A DNA stretch of 64,000 bases from NCBI RefSeq assembly GCF_947503465.1, contig NZ_CANNDN010000002.1, positions 248,001 to 312,000 of the forward strand, in the 5' to 3' direction. The notes beneath the pieces are model-generated. The model did not search any database. It was not told the DNA's origin and saw nothing but the letters and a program-made list of their open reading frames with translations. The DNA comes from an uncultured Tateyamaria sp. (GTDB taxonomy: Bacteria > Pseudomonadota > Alphaproteobacteria > Rhodobacterales > Rhodobacteraceae). Both the position numbers and the translations under genes were made by a program. Within the stretch, counting starts at the first letter, position 1. Each line of letters begins with the position of its first letter. Of the stretch, positions 43,122-51,818 are shown piece after piece.

Positions 43122-44246
43122 CTAGCCCTTTGCCATGGCCGCGCCTTCGGACAGCGCGGTCAGTTTTGCATAGGCGATCTCGGGGTCCACGGACCCAAAG
43201 CCTGCGAAGGTCCCAAAGCCGCAGTCGCTGCCCGCGATCACGCGGTCCGCGCCCACGATATCTGTGAACCTGTCGATGCGCTGGCGCACAACTTCGGGGT
43301 GTTCGACAAAGTTGGTGGTGGTATCGACCACGCCCGGCACCAGAACCTTGTCATCGGGGATTTCGGACTTGCGGTCACGGAACACGGTCCATTCGTGCGC
43401 ATGGCGCGGGTTCGAGGTCTCGAACAGGACATAGCGCGCCTTGGTCGCCATCAGCGTCGGGAACACCGTGTCCATGGGAACGTCGCAGGTATGCGGCCCC
43501 TCGTAATTGCCCCAGCAGATATGCACCCGCACCTTTTCGGCGGGCACATCCGCCAGCGCGTGATTCAGCGCCTCGACATGGGCGTCCGCGATCTTGAGAA
43601 ATTCCGCATCGCTCAGGTCATTGAACAGCATGTGACGCGACAGGGCCAGATCCGGGCAATCCAGTTGCAGGTCCAGACCCGCGCCGACGATGGTTTCGTA
43701 TTCCGCCTTCATCGCATCGGCGAGGGCTGCCAGATAGGCATCGCGGGTCGGGTAGAAATCGTTTTGCAGGAACAGGGAAATCACGCCGGGCGAGGCCGCG
43801 TTCATGAACCCGCGATCCACGCCATGCTTCGCCATCGCCGCCTTGAGGTTGGCAATGTCCTTTTCCAGCTCGCCCTGCCCCTTGCTGCGCACGTCGCCCG
43901 TGCACATCGGTCGGGCATATTGGGGCGTGCCGCCATCGTCGGCCAGCCGCTTGAGGAAGCTTGGAAACTGCTTGAGGTCGGCGGGCGCGTTGCGCGGGCT
44001 GTCGCCGGAAAAGCCGGTATACCGGTCTTTGACATAGGTGGCATAGCTGATCTTGGACGTCTCGCCATCGCTGACGATGTCCACGCCTGCCGCAACCTGC
44101 CTGGCCACGGTATCATCCACGGCGTCCGCCATCGCGGCGTCGAACGCCACCTGGTCATAGGCCTCTTCCCGTTCGCGGGCAAAGATGAAGTCGACGACCT
44201 TCTGCGTGCGGGGCAAGGACCCGACATGGGTGGTGGTCACGGGCAT
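43122..44246 (-). CDS. Cobalamin-independent methionine synthase-like protein (MetE C-terminal type)
   Basis: 374 residues, the length of stand-alone MetE-core or epoxyalkane-coenzyme M transferase type proteins, half that of true MetE. It opens MPVTTTHVGSLPRTQKVVDF. HICWGNYEGPHTCD (the zinc His-x-Cys) and AGSDCGFGTFAGFG near the C terminus are the metal-site blocks. It probably transfers a methyl or alkyl group to or from a thiol. True methionine synthesis is unlikely because the N-terminal folate half is missing. Confidence 0.78.
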   Translation of the reverse strand: MPVTTTHVGSLPRTQKVVDFIFAREREEAYDQVAFDAAMADAVDDTVARQVAAGVDIVSDGETSKISYATYVKDRYTGFSGDSPRNAPADLKQFPSFLKRLADDGGTPQYARPMCTGDVRSKGQGELEKDIANLKAAMAKHGVDRGFMNAASPGVISLFLQNDFYPTRDAYLAALADAMKAEYETIVGAGLDLQLDCPDLALSRHMLFNDLSDAEFLKIADAHVEALNHALADVPAEKVRVHICWGNYEGPHTCDVPMDTVFPTLMATKARYVLFETSNPRHAHEWTVFRDRKSEIPDDKVLVPGVVDTTTNFVEHPEVVRQRIDRFTDIVGADRVIAGSDCGFGTFAGFGSVDPEIAYAKLTALSEGAAMAKG

Positions 44247-44258
44247 TCTAGGTCTCCT

Positions 44259-44870
44259 TCAGATCTTGCGCGCCATCAGGACGGAATGGCGGTTCGTTTC
44301 AGGGTCTTCGGCCAGAAAGCCGGTCAGACGCAGGCCGTTGGCCTCAAAGCATGTGGCATATTCGGCAGGCGACAGCGAGGCATGATAAACAGGTTCGTCT
44401 CCGACGGTGCCCTGCGCCTCGCCCGCGTCGGGGCCCACGGTCAGCATCAGGACACCGCCGGTCACAAGGTGCCGGGCCATGCGCGCGATGCACGTGCGCT
44501 GCGCCTCCGCCGTCAGGTGGAAAAAGCTGTTCCAGGCGATGATGCCGTCAAACACCTCGCCCAGATCAAAGTCGCGCATGTCGGCCTGGCGCCAATCGCC
44601 ATCGGGCCAGCGGGTGCGCGCGATGTTCAGCATGGGTTCGGAAAAATCGACACCCGTCACCACGAACCCTTCGGCCTTGAACCAGCGTGCGATGGGTTCA
44701 CCCGTACCACAGCCAAGGTCCAGGACACGCGCACCGTCCGGCAGCCCTGCGGCAAAGCGCGCCAGCCAGCGCGCCTCGAACAGGGCGCGCGAGCGTTGGG
44801 CGTCATAGACCGCCGCCTGACGGTCATAGACGCCCTGAATATCGTCGGGCGTGCCGCTCATCCCATCCAC
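44259..44870 (-). CDS. Class I SAM-dependent methyltransferase
   Basis: 203 residues. VLDLGCGTGEPIARWF is the SAM loop, VTGVDFSEPMLNIAR the acidic ribose-binding loop, and FDGIIAWNSFFHLT and LVTGGVLMLTVGPD follow as motifs IV and post-IV. It is unrelated in sequence to the methyltransferase at 14049. It ends 12 bases before the MetE-like gene and overlaps the cupin gene by 13 bases, so it is expressed within the minus run. The acceptor is not known. Confidence 0.82.
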   Translation of the reverse strand: MDGMSGTPDDIQGVYDRQAAVYDAQRSRALFEARWLARFAAGLPDGARVLDLGCGTGEPIARWFKAEGFVVTGVDFSEPMLNIARTRWPDGDWRQADMRDFDLGEVFDGIIAWNSFFHLTAEAQRTCIARMARHLVTGGVLMLTVGPDAGEAQGTVGDEPVYHASLSPAEYATCFEANGLRLTGFLAEDPETNRHSVLMARKI

Positions 44871-45823
44871 GTTGGGCCGGCAGGATCTTCGGTGCCGACG
44901 ATATGATACAGGGATGCCTCGCCCGTCATCGAGGGCACAGCATTGTGGGCCAGGTTCTCAGGCACGCTCATGGTGTCGCCGGGGGCCAGCGTGGTGCTGC
45001 CGCCCTCCCATGTGACCTTCCAGTGTCCGCGCATGGGCATCAGGACCGATGGCGTGTCGTGGCTGTGCATGTCCTCAGACGCGCTTGATCTTGTGATCAG
45101 GTCCACTTCGAATCCCGGCTTGTCACGGATGATCCCCGTCTCACCTATCACCTTGCACGGCGTGTCCTTGGCCAATGCCACCATGTCCCAATACCGACGC
45201 ACGCCGTAGCCCACCACCTGCATCGGGGTCATCTCCGGGAACTCGTTCAGCGCCTCGTCGCTGAGCAGCGGCATGGGACCTATGCCCTCAGGCAGGCTCT
45301 CGCCCTTCTTGCTGTCGTAAAGGCTGCCGTTTTCACCAAGCACCAGGCCATGGGCGCTGGCATCCTCGATCACCTGCGGGGCCCAGATCACACCGCCACC
45401 GGCATCGTCACCGCCAAGAATCGCCATGATCATCCCGTAATCCGTGCCGATATTTTCAAACCCGCGGAAGATGCCCGTGGGGATGTTGATGATGTCGCCC
45501 TCTTCCAGCACCACCTCGCCCGCGTCGCCCCAACGGCCCCAGAAGAACCGCCAGCGGCCCGACAGGACAAAGAACACCTCGGCCGTGCGGTGGCTGTGCA
45601 GGCTGTTGCGGCATTTGGGGGGCTGGCCCGCCGCCCCGATGTTGAAACCGTGGGGGATGCCGATGTGCACATGCTGATCGGGGGATTCCGACACACCACC
45701 GCCGATGATTGTGAAGTTTTCCTTCTGGTCCGACCCCGGCGTGTGCGCGTCGATGAACGCGGTCTTGCAGGGCATCAATTCGCCGTAACGCACGATGCGC
45801 GGCTCCATCTCGGCGGGGGTCAT
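44858..45823 (-). CDS. Double-cupin domain protein
   Basis: 321 residues, two cupin barrels. First: RNSLHSHRTAEVFFVLSG (about 65-82) with EEGDIINIPTGIFRGFEN. Second: EDMHSHDTPSVLMPMRGHW (about 245-262) with APGDTMSVPENLAHN. The paired His suggest a metal-binding dioxygenase or isomerase of the bicupin class, for example gentisate- or homogentisate-like. It overlaps its upstream neighbour by 4 bases and the methyltransferase by 13. Confidence 0.78.
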   Translation of the reverse strand: MTPAEMEPRIVRYGELMPCKTAFIDAHTPGSDQKENFTIIGGGVSESPDQHVHIGIPHGFNIGAAGQPPKCRNSLHSHRTAEVFFVLSGRWRFFWGRWGDAGEVVLEEGDIINIPTGIFRGFENIGTDYGMIMAILGGDDAGGGVIWAPQVIEDASAHGLVLGENGSLYDSKKGESLPEGIGPMPLLSDEALNEFPEMTPMQVVGYGVRRYWDMVALAKDTPCKVIGETGIIRDKPGFEVDLITRSSASEDMHSHDTPSVLMPMRGHWKVTWEGGSTTLAPGDTMSVPENLAHNAVPSMTGEASLYHIVGTEDPAGPTWMG

Positions 45824-46356
45824 TGGGTGGTCCTTTCAAATGGAAGTGTTGGATCGGGCAGCGCGGTGCCCGGTGTGGACTGAGTGACATCGGCGTGGAT
45901 CCAGACCATACGGTCCACGAACCAGACCTTGGGCAGGATGGTCGCGATCAGGCCCAGCACCGTGGCCCACGGGTTCAGAACGATCAGCCCATAGATCAGG
46001 GGCAATGCGCCCATCGCCGACAGCGCCGTCAGCACATGTGCCGCGCGGATATGATGCGGGGCGACGTCGTATTCGGCACGTGCAAGGAAAATCCGTTCGC
46101 CCAACGTGCCCCGCGATGCCCACGACCCGAAATCCTCTGGCGGCCGGAAGGCACGCGGGTTGACCCATGTCCAAACCGCCGCCAACAGGACCAGGGGCAG
46201 CGCCCACCACCCGATCCACTGACGCGCATATATCGCCAGAACCAGAAGCGGCAAACACGTGAACCGCGTCCAGACGCTCAGCGGGTTGGCATGGCGCCGC
46301 CAGTCCGTGTCCTGCATGCCCATCAGACGTTCAGCGGCGCGGTAGATGTCCATCAT
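45820..46356 (-). CDS. Conserved membrane protein (DUF6653-like)
   Basis: 178 residues with about four membrane segments (about 30-45, 49-65, 105-125 and 128-145). The RHANPLSVWTRF and WTWVNPRAFRPPEDFGSWAS blocks resemble the DUF6653 group, though I am unsure of the family number. It overlaps the PPOX gene (4 bases) and the cupin gene (4 bases). The function is unknown. Confidence 0.6.
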   Translation of the reverse strand: MMDIYRAAERLMGMQDTDWRRHANPLSVWTRFTCLPLLVLAIYARQWIGWWALPLVLLAAVWTWVNPRAFRPPEDFGSWASRGTLGERIFLARAEYDVAPHHIRAAHVLTALSAMGALPLIYGLIVLNPWATVLGLIATILPKVWFVDRMVWIHADVTQSTPGTALPDPTLPFERTTQ

Positions 46357-46967
46357 CCCTGCCCCTTCACTGCGGCCAGTTCCGCCTCAAGCGCGGCTAT
46401 GCGGGCGGCTTGCTTGTCCAACTCGGGACCGACAAGCTGCGCGATCTCGGACGCATCGAACCGTGGCGTGATGAATTGCGGACAGTTCCAGTCAAACGCC
46501 TCCACGGCGATGGTGACAACCCGCTCGACCCGGCCCTGCCCATCGACTGCGACCTGTTCGGCAAGCGCCGCAGTGTCACAGGCATTCTGGAACGTGGCGC
46601 GGCCCTGCACCTTCATCCGGGCCTTGCGCGGGTAGTCCATCAGAAACAGCGACACGCGGTTGTCACCCGCCACGTTGCCTTCGGAAATGTGCTGCTTGTT
46701 GCCACGATAATCGGCAAAGGCCAGCGTATGATCGTCCAGCACGGTCAGGAACCCGGCAGGCCCGCCGCGATGTTGGATGTAAGGCCAGCCGGTCTCGGAC
46801 ACCGTGGCCATGTAGAACGACGTGCGCGCGGCGATGAACGCCAGCTCATCAGGGCCAAGCGCGCGGGTGCGCGCGCCGTAGCTGCGCGCATACATGTCCG
46901 CAGAGCCGTCGGCCTCCTGCAACGCTTTCACAGCGTCCGTGAACATGATGTCGTCGTAGCGTTTCAC
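46353..46967 (-). CDS. Pyridoxamine 5'-phosphate oxidase-fold flavoprotein
   Basis: 204 residues. The PPOX split barrel is evident: SFYMATVSETGWPYIQHRGG (about 50-69), FADYRGNKQHISEGNVAGDN (flavin phosphate site) and VSLFLMDYPRKARMKVQGRA. The last 40 residues form a coiled coil (LDKQAARIAALEAELAAVK). Members reduce or oxidise small molecules with FMN; a role in vitamin B6 synthesis is not implied. It lies 45 bases downstream of a SnoaL-like gene. Confidence 0.82.
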   Translation of the reverse strand: MKRYDDIMFTDAVKALQEADGSADMYARSYGARTRALGPDELAFIAARTSFYMATVSETGWPYIQHRGGPAGFLTVLDDHTLAFADYRGNKQHISEGNVAGDNRVSLFLMDYPRKARMKVQGRATFQNACDTAALAEQVAVDGQGRVERVVTIAVEAFDWNCPQFITPRFDASEIAQLVGPELDKQAARIAALEAELAAVKGQG

Positions 46968-47011
46968 ACCCCTAAACCTTCATTGTTCCAAAAATATGCA
47001 AAATCCCGACC

Positions 47012-47980
47012 TCAGCCCGTCTGCAACAGGATCTGCTTCCAGATCGCCGTCTCGTCAAACAGCGTGTATTCGCGGCGCAGGCCCCAGGGGCCGAACTCGG
47101 CATGGGAAATCCCCAGCACGTACACCTCGGCCCCCGTCGGCGCACCGAAATAGCCCCAGCCGTCATGTTTGCCATGCAGCGCCCAGCGGATGGCGGCGCG
47201 CGGCGGCATCAAATCATCATCGCGGCCAATCTGGTGGTCGATAGTGAATGTCGCGTCGGGAAAGGACGCCCGCAGGCCCATCCAGAACCGGTCAACCGGG
47301 CCGTGACTGTGGCCCGTCACGCCGCCCGGATATTCGGATTGGACGGCGCGGTCATACTCTGCCGGGATGACCGCCATGTCTGCGCCCATGATCCGGGTCA
47401 GGATATCCGCATAGGTCTGGCCCCAGGCGTTGTCATTGCCACGGCCCTTGTAGGGGCCGGGTTTATCGGTGGCGGGTGTGAGCGGGCGCACCGCGTTCTC
47501 TCCCCCGCCCTCTCGTTCGATCAGGTCGGCGGCATATTCCTTGGCGTCCCAGCCGATCTGGTTCACGATGGCGGTCTGATCCCGGATCAGCCACTCGTCA
47601 TTGATCTGGTCGTTGATCGCATGGCAGTCCGCAATGATCCGGTAGGTCAGCTTCTTGCCCGATGCCTTGCCGTAAACGCCGTCGGCCATGTGGGTCGCGG
47701 TCGACAGCAGCCGGTGCGACGACAGCATCCCCTCTTCCGGTGTCCCGCTCCAGATCACATCCTCGCCCAACAGCGTCCGGTCCGGGAACTCGGCCAAGGT
47801 CGCCATCGTGGCCCCAATGACCTTTTCGTTGCCTATGACCACAGATGCGGGCGACCGCACCACGATGTCGGGGCTGTAGTAATGATGCAGGGTCGCAATG
47901 CCGCGATCTTCCCAGATCTCCTTGGTGATGCCGATGATGTAGTCGGGGAAATCCTTCCACCGGTTCGAAAAACCCTTCAT
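47012..47980 (-). CDS. Long SnoaL/NTF2-like protein (two-domain type), divergent member
   Basis: 322 residues. It begins MKGFSNRWKDFPDYIIGITK and has two NTF2-like halves (about 10-130 and 180-315), the second with DATFTIDHQIGRDDDL and HAEFGPWGLRREYTLFDE. It is the most diverged of the four long SnoaL-like proteins of the locus. The ATG at 47980 overlaps the LacI stop (ATGA); an ATG three codons earlier is within the LacI gene. The NTF2 fold includes polyketide cyclases, dehydratases and binding proteins, so the reaction is unknown. Confidence 0.68.
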   Translation of the reverse strand: MKGFSNRWKDFPDYIIGITKEIWEDRGIATLHHYYSPDIVVRSPASVVIGNEKVIGATMATLAEFPDRTLLGEDVIWSGTPEEGMLSSHRLLSTATHMADGVYGKASGKKLTYRIIADCHAINDQINDEWLIRDQTAIVNQIGWDAKEYAADLIEREGGGENAVRPLTPATDKPGPYKGRGNDNAWGQTYADILTRIMGADMAVIPAEYDRAVQSEYPGGVTGHSHGPVDRFWMGLRASFPDATFTIDHQIGRDDDLMPPRAAIRWALHGKHDGWGYFGAPTGAEVYVLGISHAEFGPWGLRREYTLFDETAIWKQILLQTG

Positions 47981-48993
47981 GTGGTCCATCCTTTGGGTAT
48001 GCGGGCCGACCCGCGCAGGACCAGCGGTCCATCCAGCGCAACGCGGCGGGGTTTGGTGTCTGGATCGGCCAGCCGGTCCATCAGAATATCGACAGTGGCC
48101 CTGGCCATCTGCCCGGCGGGTTGGCGCACGGTTGTCAGATCATAGCTGGGCCAGGCCGACAGGGTCACATCGTCATATCCCACGACCGACACGTCGCCCG
48201 GCACGCTCAGGCCCAGTTCGAACCGCAGCACGTCCATCACGGCAAAGGCCATGTGATCATTGGCACAAAACACCGCATCCGGCCGTTCAGCCTGTGCAAA
48301 CATCTCGCGTGCGACGCGTTTTGCCGTGTCGAAATTGAAGTCGCTCACGCCGCGCGCGCAAAGACGCTGCCCGGCGGCTTCGAGGCCGGCAACGAATCCG
48401 GCCTCGCGATCACGCTGGGTCGACGCGCCTTCCCACCCTGCGATATGCGCGATGCGGTCGTGCCCGCCCGCCACCAGGAATTCGGCCAGCTTGCGCCCGC
48501 CATGGTAGTTGTCCGAGGTCACCGACGACAGCCGATCATCATCCTGCGCCCGGTTGAACAGAACGATGGGAATACCCGCGGCCTCGCAGCGCTGCGTCAG
48601 ATCATTGGACATGCCGACGCTGGCGGCAATGATCCCATCCACCTGATAGTCCAGAAGCTCTCGCATCACCTCGTCGGCATCCTCGTTCGAGTTCGAGGAC
48701 ATGAACACCAGCACGTGATAGCCCTGGTCCTGCAACGCACGGCTCAGCCGTTCGATGGCTTCGGGATAAAAGTGGTTTTCAAGATAGGCGACCACCAGAC
48801 CGATGATGCGGCTGCGCCCGGTGATCAACGACCGGGCAAGCACATTGGGCCGATATCCCAGCGCATCCGCCGCCTGCCGCACCTTGTCGGCGGTGCGCTT
48901 GGACACCGACGCTCCGGGTGTAAACACACGGCTGACAGCCGACCGGGACACCCCCGCCCGTTCTGCCACATCCAGTGCTGTCACCTTGTCCGG
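47977..48993 (-). CDS. LacI-family transcription regulator
   Basis: 338 residues. The HTH VTALDVAERAGVSRSAVSRV (about 4-23) and a periplasmic-binding-protein-like sensor domain (about 60-330; RSRIIGLVVAYLENHFYPEA, DDVTLSAWPSYDLTTVRQP) are clear. Such regulators respond to sugars or related small molecules. The start at 48993, 13 bases after the SDR stop, is preferred to the Met at 49029 inside the SDR gene. Its probable target is the palindrome at 59956-59975, with the ABC importer and SnoaL genes as regulon. Confidence 0.88.
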   Translation of the reverse strand, partial: PDKVTALDVAERAGVSRSAVSRVFTPGASVSKRTADKVRQAADALGYRPNVLARSLITGRSRIIGLVVAYLENHFYPEAIERLSRALQDQGYHVLVFMSSNSNEDADEVMRELLDYQVDGIIAASVGMSNDLTQRCEAAGIPIVLFNRAQDDDRLSSVTSDNYHGGRKLAEFLVAGGHDRIAHIAGWEGASTQRDREAGFVAGLEAAGQRLCARGVSDFNFDTAKRVAREMFAQAERPDAVFCANDHMAFAVMDVLRFELGLSVPGDVSVVGYDDVTLSAWPSYDLTTVRQPAGQMARATVDILMDRLADPDTKPRRVALDGPLVLRGSARIPKGWTT

Positions 48994-49006
48994 CATCAGG
49001 CCCCCA

Positions 49007-49768
49007 TCAATCCGCAGTCCATCCGCCATCGATCAGCATGGACGTGCCCGTGACCATCGCAGAGGCGTCAGACGCCAGAAACAGGACCGCTCCCATGATG
49101 TCCTCGACCTCGCCCACGCGGGGCAGTTTGATCTTGTCCATGATCCAGGCATAGCGGTCCGGGTCTTCAAAGGTCTTTGCCGTCAGCGCCGTGCGGACAA
49201 ATGTCGGGCAGACCGTGTTGATACGGATGCTGGACTTGCCCCATTCGATGGCCATGGCCTTTACCATCCCCTCGACCCCGTGCTTGGTCGCACAATATAC
49301 CGCGCGGTCAATGCCACCCACGTGGCCCATCTGGGACGAGATATGGATGATCGACCCGGGCTTGCCCGCCTGTGTCAGGGCGCGTGCAGCGGCAGTCGAC
49401 AGGAAATAAGCCCCCTTGAGATTGATGCCCACGACCGCGTCAAAATCGTCCGGCTGCGTGTCCAAGGACGGGCCATGCCGCGCCAGCCCGGCCGAGTTCA
49501 GTACGATGTCGTATGGAGTATCAAAGGCCCCGTTCACGGCTGCGATGTCGGATTGGTCGAATTGCAGGGCTTCGGCGCTCCATCCTTCCGCGGTCATCGC
49601 GGCCACCACGTCGGCCAGCGCATCGGCCCGCCGTGCCGCACAGACGACATGCGCGCCCGCCTCGGCCAGGGCCACGGCACAGCCCAGCCCGATGCCAGAG
49701 GACGCACCCGTGACAAGCGCGCGTTTGCCCGTCAGATCAAAGGAGGGCGTGCGGGGCAAAGCGGTCAT
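49007..49768 (-). CDS. Short-chain dehydrogenase/reductase
   Basis: 253 residues, classical SDR. TGASSGIGLGCAVALAEAGA is the cofactor loop, the NSAGLARHG block replaces NNAG, and IIHISSQMGHVGG and YCATKHGVEGMVKAM hold the Ser-Tyr-Lys triad. The acidic or basic coenzyme determinant (AARRADAL) suggests NADP(H). It resembles 3-oxoacyl-ACP reductases and gluconate/polyol dehydrogenases. It overlaps the upstream SnoaL gene by 4 bases. Confidence 0.88.
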   Translation of the reverse strand: MTALPRTPSFDLTGKRALVTGASSGIGLGCAVALAEAGAHVVCAARRADALADVVAAMTAEGWSAEALQFDQSDIAAVNGAFDTPYDIVLNSAGLARHGPSLDTQPDDFDAVVGINLKGAYFLSTAAARALTQAGKPGSIIHISSQMGHVGGIDRAVYCATKHGVEGMVKAMAIEWGKSSIRINTVCPTFVRTALTAKTFEDPDRYAWIMDKIKLPRVGEVEDIMGAVLFLASDASAMVTGTSMLIDGGWTAD

Positions 49769-50814
49769 GGCGCCCGTCCCGTTTCCGGGTCAAAGCCCGC
49801 CCGGGCCTTGTTGAATTCGCGCATGCGCGCCAGCACGTCGACACCAATCTGGTCATACATCTGCAACATATCCACCATCACCCAATTCTCCCGTATCAGT
49901 CCGTTCTCAAGGCGCCAGAAATCAAGGGACCGCATCTCGATCCGCCTGTGCGTGGGTGGCAGGCCCAGCCAGCCCCCGTGCGTGATCGTCTGATACATGT
50001 CCGGCCAGCCGGTGACAGCAGCATAAGCACCGTCGCCAAAGAAGTGGTACACGATCTCATCCACATATTGCCCGCGATCGGGCATGCCGTTCAGGAACGG
50101 GATCTGGTGCCAGTTGCGAAAGCCCGCGATGCCGCGGCCGGACCCGATGCCACTGGGTCCGTACCACATCATCTTCGGATGCCAGAACCGCTCCATCTCC
50201 ATCACCTCGGGACCGCCCTGGCTGGGATGTTTCTTGAGATGGGCCAGCATATCGATGATGTGCCGGCAGGACTCTTCGGACGCGGCGGTGTCACGGGGTC
50301 CGGGCACAAGGCCATCGCAAGATGCCGGACCCGGCACGTGCCATTCGCGCCCCAGGCTGGGCACCATCGGCCAGGCCCCCGCCTGCATCATCACTTCGGG
50401 GATGTCCCACAACGCCTGCATCTCGACGATCTTGCCGTTCTCAAAGCGATAGAACTCGTGAAAGCGCATATGTGCGATGTGCCCCGTGGGCGGGATATCA
50501 AGCCACGGTGCCACAAAGGTACCGGTGTAGTATCCGCCGCATCCAACCCAGTCGGCCCCCTCGGGCGTGGGACCCGCCATCACGATATGATCGCGCCGTT
50601 CGATATCCGGCATGGCCCTGAGCAAGGGCGCGAGCGCGGCCTCAACAAAGGTTCCGACACCCGCCATGCTTTCAAACGGGAACGCAAGGCGGAACACCAC
50701 CTCCGGCGCGCACAGGTCGTCCAGCACGCGGCGCACCGCATCCACGTCGAAATCATAAAGGGCGGCCCGCAGCGGCGCGAGCCGTGCCTTGTGGGTGCTG
50801 TGCGGATCGGTCAT
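49765..50814 (-). CDS. Two-domain SnoaL/NTF2-like protein
   Basis: 349 residues, two NTF2 halves (about 5-160 and 190-335). The second half shares WYGPSGIG, FLNGMPDRG, DFWRLENGLIRENWVMVD and QIGVDVLARMRE with its neighbour at 50811 and with the divergent gene at 59995. SnoaL-type polyketide cyclases act on ring closure of polyketides, but the fold is used for many small-molecule reactions and no substrate is assigned. It overlaps both neighbours by 4 bases. Confidence 0.78.
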   Translation of the reverse strand: MTDPHSTHKARLAPLRAALYDFDVDAVRRVLDDLCAPEVVFRLAFPFESMAGVGTFVEAALAPLLRAMPDIERRDHIVMAGPTPEGADWVGCGGYYTGTFVAPWLDIPPTGHIAHMRFHEFYRFENGKIVEMQALWDIPEVMMQAGAWPMVPSLGREWHVPGPASCDGLVPGPRDTAASEESCRHIIDMLAHLKKHPSQGGPEVMEMERFWHPKMMWYGPSGIGSGRGIAGFRNWHQIPFLNGMPDRGQYVDEIVYHFFGDGAYAAVTGWPDMYQTITHGGWLGLPPTHRRIEMRSLDFWRLENGLIRENWVMVDMLQMYDQIGVDVLARMREFNKARAGFDPETGRAP

Positions 50815-51815
50815 GCGGCCTCGCGCATTCGGGCGAACAGGTCCACGCCCATCTGCTGAAACAGGTGGATCATGTCGACAAACACCCAGTTTTCCGTGAA
50901 TTGCCCGCCTGTGCGCAGCCAGAAATCAAGGCCGGACACCTCGATGCGTGCGCCGGTCGCGGGGTGGCCCAGATAGGTCCCGCCATGGGTGCCGACGACG
51001 CCCCTGGGGCCAGAGGCGGCAAGCATCCTGTCTTCGGCGAAAAGGCTTTCCAGGTACATGACCTTGCGGTCGGGAAAGGCAACCAGCCACGGTTCCTGGT
51101 GCAGGGTCTCGAACTCGTGCAGGCACAGGCACGCGCCGATCCCGCCGGGGCCATACCATTTGACATTCGGGTGAAAGAACCGCGCCATCCCCATACTCGA
51201 CAGGTCGTTTTCGTCGAATTGGTTCAGACCGCCAAAGATAAACTCGCGGCCAAAGGCGCGGGTGCGTGCGCCCTCGTCCTCGGACTGCGGACGGGTCAGC
51301 ACGCCGTCATAGGCCGTCGGCGCGGGATAGACATGCACGGCCCCGCGCGGGGGCGGGAGGGCGGGCAGGCCGATCTGGTCAAACCAGTCGACGAAATCCC
51401 AGATCGTCTGGGCATAGGTGATCTGCCCCGCCGCATCAAAGCGCAGGAATTCGCCCCACCGGATGCGCAGGTCATGGCCCGTCGCGGGGATACCGAACAC
51501 ATCCGCCACGGCCCGCCCGCTGTAGTACCCCGTGCCTGCCACCCAACAGGCGTCATCGGCCCGCCCGTCTTCATGGGCGGATGATTGCCCCCCCATGAAG
51601 ATATGTGTGTGCCGCCGCAAGTTGGGGATGGCCGCGCGCAAGGGCGCAAACAGCTGGCCGATGATCGCATCGGCGCTGCCCTGCATGCCGATGGGCGCAG
51701 GTCCGTGCCAGCCCTGCAACGCCGGCAGCAACGCCGCCGCGCTGTCCGGGGCGCGATCAAGGGCCGCCCACAGCGTCAGCGCCGTGGCCTTGTTGCGTTG
51801 GTTCTGGTTGCTCAC
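50811..51815 (-). CDS. Two-domain SnoaL/NTF2-like protein
   Basis: 334 residues, two NTF2 halves. Conserved second-half motifs: WYGPGGIGACLCLHEFETLH, WLVAFPDRKVMY, LDFWLRTGGQFTENWVFVDM and QQMGVDLFARMRE, the same order as in the genes at 49765 and 59995. There is no signal peptide. It lies 3 bases after the HisD-family gene. A ligand pocket lined by the aromatic motif residues is likely from the family, but catalysis is unproven. Confidence 0.78.
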   Translation of the reverse strand: MSNQNQRNKATALTLWAALDRAPDSAAALLPALQGWHGPAPIGMQGSADAIIGQLFAPLRAAIPNLRRHTHIFMGGQSSAHEDGRADDACWVAGTGYYSGRAVADVFGIPATGHDLRIRWGEFLRFDAAGQITYAQTIWDFVDWFDQIGLPALPPPRGAVHVYPAPTAYDGVLTRPQSEDEGARTRAFGREFIFGGLNQFDENDLSSMGMARFFHPNVKWYGPGGIGACLCLHEFETLHQEPWLVAFPDRKVMYLESLFAEDRMLAASGPRGVVGTHGGTYLGHPATGARIEVSGLDFWLRTGGQFTENWVFVDMIHLFQQMGVDLFARMREAA

Positions 51816-51818
51816 GGT

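Noticed and set aside
43122-44246. Full-length methionine synthase metE
   Set aside because: Only about half the MetE length; the folate-binding N-terminal half is absent.
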